From Endomychus coccineus (lineage: Eukaryota > Arthropoda > Insecta > Coleoptera > Endomychidae), in assembly GCA_958510875.1 (NCBI GenBank), contig OY294068.1:20254297-20318296 (forward strand): a DNA stretch of 64,000 nt, read 5' to 3'. A model generated the notes under the pieces. The model saw only the letters and a program-made list of their open reading frames with translations. It ran no database searches and was not told where the DNA came from. Of the stretch, positions 60,817 through 64,000 are shown piece by piece. The translations under genes were made by a program, and so were the position numbers. Every line of letters begins with the position of its first letter. The stretch's first letter is position 1.

Positions 60817-62103
60817 ATGTTTTCTTGGTATATTGGTTCGTATATATACTGATAATGAAATAAAAATTCTGTTTGACGTTTCGACAACGTTTATTGCCTT
60901 TATCAAAATTGTTAATTGAATTAGTGTTTCCATGTAATTTAGAAAAGAATAGATGATTTCGATTAATGAAATGCGTCTGCAGCCGACTTGTGTTTTAAGA
61001 TCCAATTAAAACTGCAGAAAACATTGGATCGGTTGTGTGTGAAAGAGTAATGTATGGGCTAACTACAATTTGAAATAGATTGAATTTGATTAAATACAAG
61101 ACATTCCAATATTGTACAATTATAAATATCTATGAATTATTGTATGAATTAGTTACTCTATGATAAGTATTTCTATCATAACTATTCAAGTTTAAGATAA
61201 TTCTATGGAATTTAACCTCAAAATTGTTACTCTATAGTGTCATAGTTAAATAATACTTCATCTTTTTTAGGTTGAATTTTAAATAGACAATGGAAAGTGG
61301 CACTTCAAATTAATAAAATTTTGTTAAGTTTGAATTAGATTATTGTACAGTTTCGAAAGATTGGAATCTATTTTGTCATTTACACAATTGTTCTTTTTAA
61401 TTTGGATAGATTCTAATATCAAACGTTTGTTGTCGTTTGTTTCAATATTTAAAATTTTTGTATTGTTGTAGTCGAAAGTATGGTTAGTGTCTTTCACATG
61501 TTTATTGAGCGCAGTTGATGAATTTTTGGTATATTTGTGGCCATTTAATCTTTTTTCGAAACTGTACAATAATCTAATTCAAACTTAACAAAATTTTATT
61601 AATTTGAAGTGGCACTTTCCATTGTCTATTTAAAATTCAACCTAAAAAAGATGAAGTATTATTTAACTATGACACTATAGAGTAACAATTTTGAGGTTAA
61701 ATTCCATAGAATTATCTTAAACTTGAATAGTTATGATAGAAATACTTATCATAGAGTAACTAATTCATACAATAATTCATAGATATTTATAATTGTACAA
61801 TATTGGAATGTCTTGTATTTAATCAAATTCAATCTATTTCAAATTGTAGTTAGCCATACATTACTCTTTCACACACAACCGATCCAATGTTTTCTGCAGT
61901 TTTAATTGGATCTTAAAACACAAGTCGGCTGCAAACGCATTTCATTAATCGAAATCATCTATTCTTTTCTAAATTACATGGAAACACTAATTCAATTAAC
62001 AATTTTGATAAAGGCAATAAACGTTGTCGAAACGTCAAAACAAAATTTTTATTTCATTATCAGTATATATACGAACCAATATACCAAGAAAACATACAAA
62101 TAT
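60809..62103. mobile_element. Inverted duplication of a Penelope-like element 3' end
   Basis: Arms 60809-61358 and 61554-62103 are 550-bp reverse complements, ~98% identical by eye, centred at 61456 with a 195-bp spacer. Both carry the phrase gataaaggcaataaacgttgtcgaaacgtc, which has the order of a hammerhead-like motif (TTGATAA, stem, CGAAACGTC) but lacks the canonical core. The spacer and left arm edge encode a GIY-YIG tail on the minus strand. Length of arms and identity suggest inversion during one integration event. Confidence 0.85.
61324..61569 (-). pseudogene. PLE GIY-YIG endonuclease C-terminal remnant
   Basis: An 81-codon frame gives FEKRLNGHKYTKNSSTALNK, HVKDTNHTFDYNNTKILNIE and RLILESIQIKKN..NDKIDS: the stretch following the GIY-YIG core in PLE polyproteins, aligned by eye with the remnant at 19782-20039. 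The N-terminal GIY-YIG signature and the whole RT are missing. It ends with a stop within the left arm. Confidence 0.75.
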
Positions 62104-62131
62104 TACAAATGGTTCAAGAATATCAACAAAA

Positions 62132-62171
<40 letters not shown>

Positions 62172-63684
62172 GATATTCCGTTTTTTTCCGAGAAAGAACC
62201 CTTACTTATATGTTCGAAAATAAGCATTTTAGAAGGAAAAGTTTCAAACAAAAGTTGTTCAACATTAAATTTTGAATAGGAATTGACTATTATGAATTTA
62301 ATTTCCATCCAATTTTCCAAGCATTGGATGATATATGAGAAAAAATTGCATTTGGCTGGTAATTATGGTATGATAATTTTATATTGGGTATATATCGATA
62401 CTGTGAATAATTATAATTGAGAATTTCCCAATATTTGCCCTAATTTTCCGGGTTGAGAATTTTTTTTTTCAATATCAGTGTATGATATGTCGACTTCTAG
62501 GTTTTATAGAGCTCTGATAACGATTTTTCAGTTCATTTTGTCGTGAAAAGTCATTGAAAACGTAAATTCGGAAAATGGAAAACTTTTTTTTTATCATGGC
62601 GTGTGACAGATCAATTCTTATGTTTTTTAGGGTTCGGAAAACGTTTTTTTAGTTAATTTTGTCACGAAATTTAATTGTTTTCGTTAGTATGTAGAGCAAT
62701 AAGAAAAAACAAATTATATAAAATTATACAAAAATTTTTAAAAATTCTTGATCTCCCGCGCGTTTAAAATTCTCGATCGAGCATCACTGCGTTAAATTTT
62801 TCGATGCGCTGGACTATGTATGTAGCATCACTGCAATGAATTTGTGCGCAAGCGTTCAATCATATGATGCCCAAAATAACGCCACATGTGCTCTGTTATT
62901 GTATACGTTAAACGTTATTATAAAATATTTACAACTGAGCTGTTGTGTATTCCGTGTAAACAATTATTTTATTGATATATTTGATTAAAAAATCGTTTAA
63001 GTGAAAAACAGTTTGATTCTAACAACCTCGTTTTTAATATTAAATTGTTTAAATTAAAATTTTCGGATATACATTTTCAATGATTTTTCACGATGAAACA
63101 AAGTAAAAAAACATTTTCAGAACCCTAAAAAATATAAGAATTGATCTGTCACAGGCCATCATAAAAAAAAAAGAGTTTTCCATTTTCCGAATGTACGTTT
63201 TCAATGACTTTTCACGACAAAATGAACTGAAATATCGTTATCAGAGCTCTATAAAACCTAAAAATCGACATATCATACACCAAGATTGAAAAAAAAAATA
63301 AAAATTTTCCTAACCCGGAAAATTAGGGCAAATATTGGAAAACACTTAATTATAATCCTTTACAGTAACGATATATACCTCAATATAAAATTATCATACC
63401 ATATTTACCAGCCAAATGCAATTTTTTCTCATATATAATTCTTATTCGAAAATATTTTGTTTTCCCATCCAATGCTTGGAAAATTCGATGAAAATTAAAT
63501 TCAGAATAGTCACGGAAAATCGTGTATATATATAAATTAAGACATTTTCCTTCATTGGAGGTTTTCAGCCACTATTTTTTTCGTAATCTACGGAAAATTT
63601 CCGATCTTTCTGGATTTTCAAACCTTATGACGGAAAAAAAAGTACCAAAACTCAAAAAAATCCATAAAATGACTGTACTACAAT

Positions 63685-64000
63685 AGACAGGTGATTGAAT
63701 TTTCATCAAAATGCATTGAATTTTATCATTTTATCATCTCTTATAGTTTCCGAAATTCCAATGATGAGCGACGAATTTTAAACACCCGGTATTATTTTGA
63801 ATTTTATCAAGAGATGAAAATTGCTTGCGAAACAGATACGGAAAGTTCTATGATCTCAAAAACAAGTTTTTAACTTGAACAACAGTTCGGTCAATTTTCA
63901 AGCTGAAGTACCTTTCCTGTTCAGGAAGAACAATTTGCTCTTCGACATTTGCATTCTTCTCATTTCGCGCATTCCACATTTCAAGGAACTAATTCATCTT
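63685..64000. other. Right edge, nothing recognised
   Basis: A 60-codon frame (63691-63873) shows no resemblance. No repeats. Confidence 0.4.

Larger units (their letters stand above)
60600..63680. mobile_element. Foldback transposon, terminus TAGTACAG, TSD CAAT, containing a PLE
   Basis: Ends TAGTACAGTCATTTTATGGA and TCCATAAAATGACTGTACTA are flanked by CAAT (60596-60599, 63681-63684). Arm pieces 60600-60747 and 62280-62660 on the left pair with 63105-63680 on the right (gaaaatgtcttaattta, tccaagcattggatg, gtatgatatgtcgac-like and aacgtttttt blocks). The unpaired centre is about 62690-63050. The left arm is split by the PLE structure at 60748-62160. No coding capacity. The terminus differs from TAGTCCAG by one base. 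Confidence 0.8.

Noticed and set aside
60885..60960. Canonical hammerhead in the 550-bp PLE arms
   Set aside because: The phrase has CGAAACGTC but TTGATAA instead of CTGATGA; not enough to claim a ribozyme.
1..64000. CRISPR arrays, bacterial operons, tRNA and rRNA genes
   Set aside because: No regularly spaced short repeats, no A/B box pairs in register and no rRNA-like blocks were seen; the DNA is eukaryotic.

Overview
This window is AT-rich animal nuclear DNA, most likely from an insect and perhaps a beetle. That call rests on the transposon families present and on two spliced exons of a Ras-like GTPase gene; the species cannot be named from sequence alone. There are no operons, tRNAs, rRNAs or CRISPR arrays.

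Host gene. The only host gene I support strongly is an RGK-family (Rad/Gem/Kir-like) small GTPase on the minus strand. The exon at 23681-23892 carries the P-loop. The next exon is at 34-125, with matching splice phase, so the intron between them is about 23.5 kb. The gene runs off the left edge. Everything right of 23892 is either its 5' intron/upstream DNA or intergenic. A weak plus-strand exon candidate lies at 36124-36254.

Mobile DNA, left to right. The intron holds a perfect palindromic Penelope-like (PLE) terminal repeat with two opposed hammerhead ribozymes (1353-1608), a Crypton tyrosine-recombinase relic (4717-5371), several PLE bodies with RT-thumb/GIY-YIG remnants, many jockey-like non-LTR fragments, a hAT-type MITE with an 8-bp target duplication, a mariner MITE, and a mariner transposase relic split by a jockey fragment. 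From 29.8 to 35 kb, three degenerate ~570-bp tandem units occur; the first is split by a 3378-bp foldback transposon encoding a Cys-rich (CXC-like) protein with an upstream GCDTTSA motif. At 38-39 kb there is another tandem array. From 42.6 to 44 kb, a PLE remnant with a ~19-bp target duplication abuts a MITE. From 52 to 55.8 kb, a PLE remnant is split by a second foldback element with 149-bp internal repeats and is followed by a DD41D mariner with very long inverted ends. From 56.8 to 59.8 kb lies a nearly intact non-LTR ORF2 with one in-frame stop. From 60.6 to 63.7 kb a third foldback contains a 550-bp inverted duplication of a PLE 3' end.

Two themes stand out. (1) PLE copies are repeatedly bounded by inverted terminal repeats built around hammerhead-like motifs, from one complete pair to decayed relatives. 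(2) Three foldback elements share the terminus TAGT(C/A)CAG and 3-4-bp target duplications; one carries a protein remnant that may define the autonomous family.
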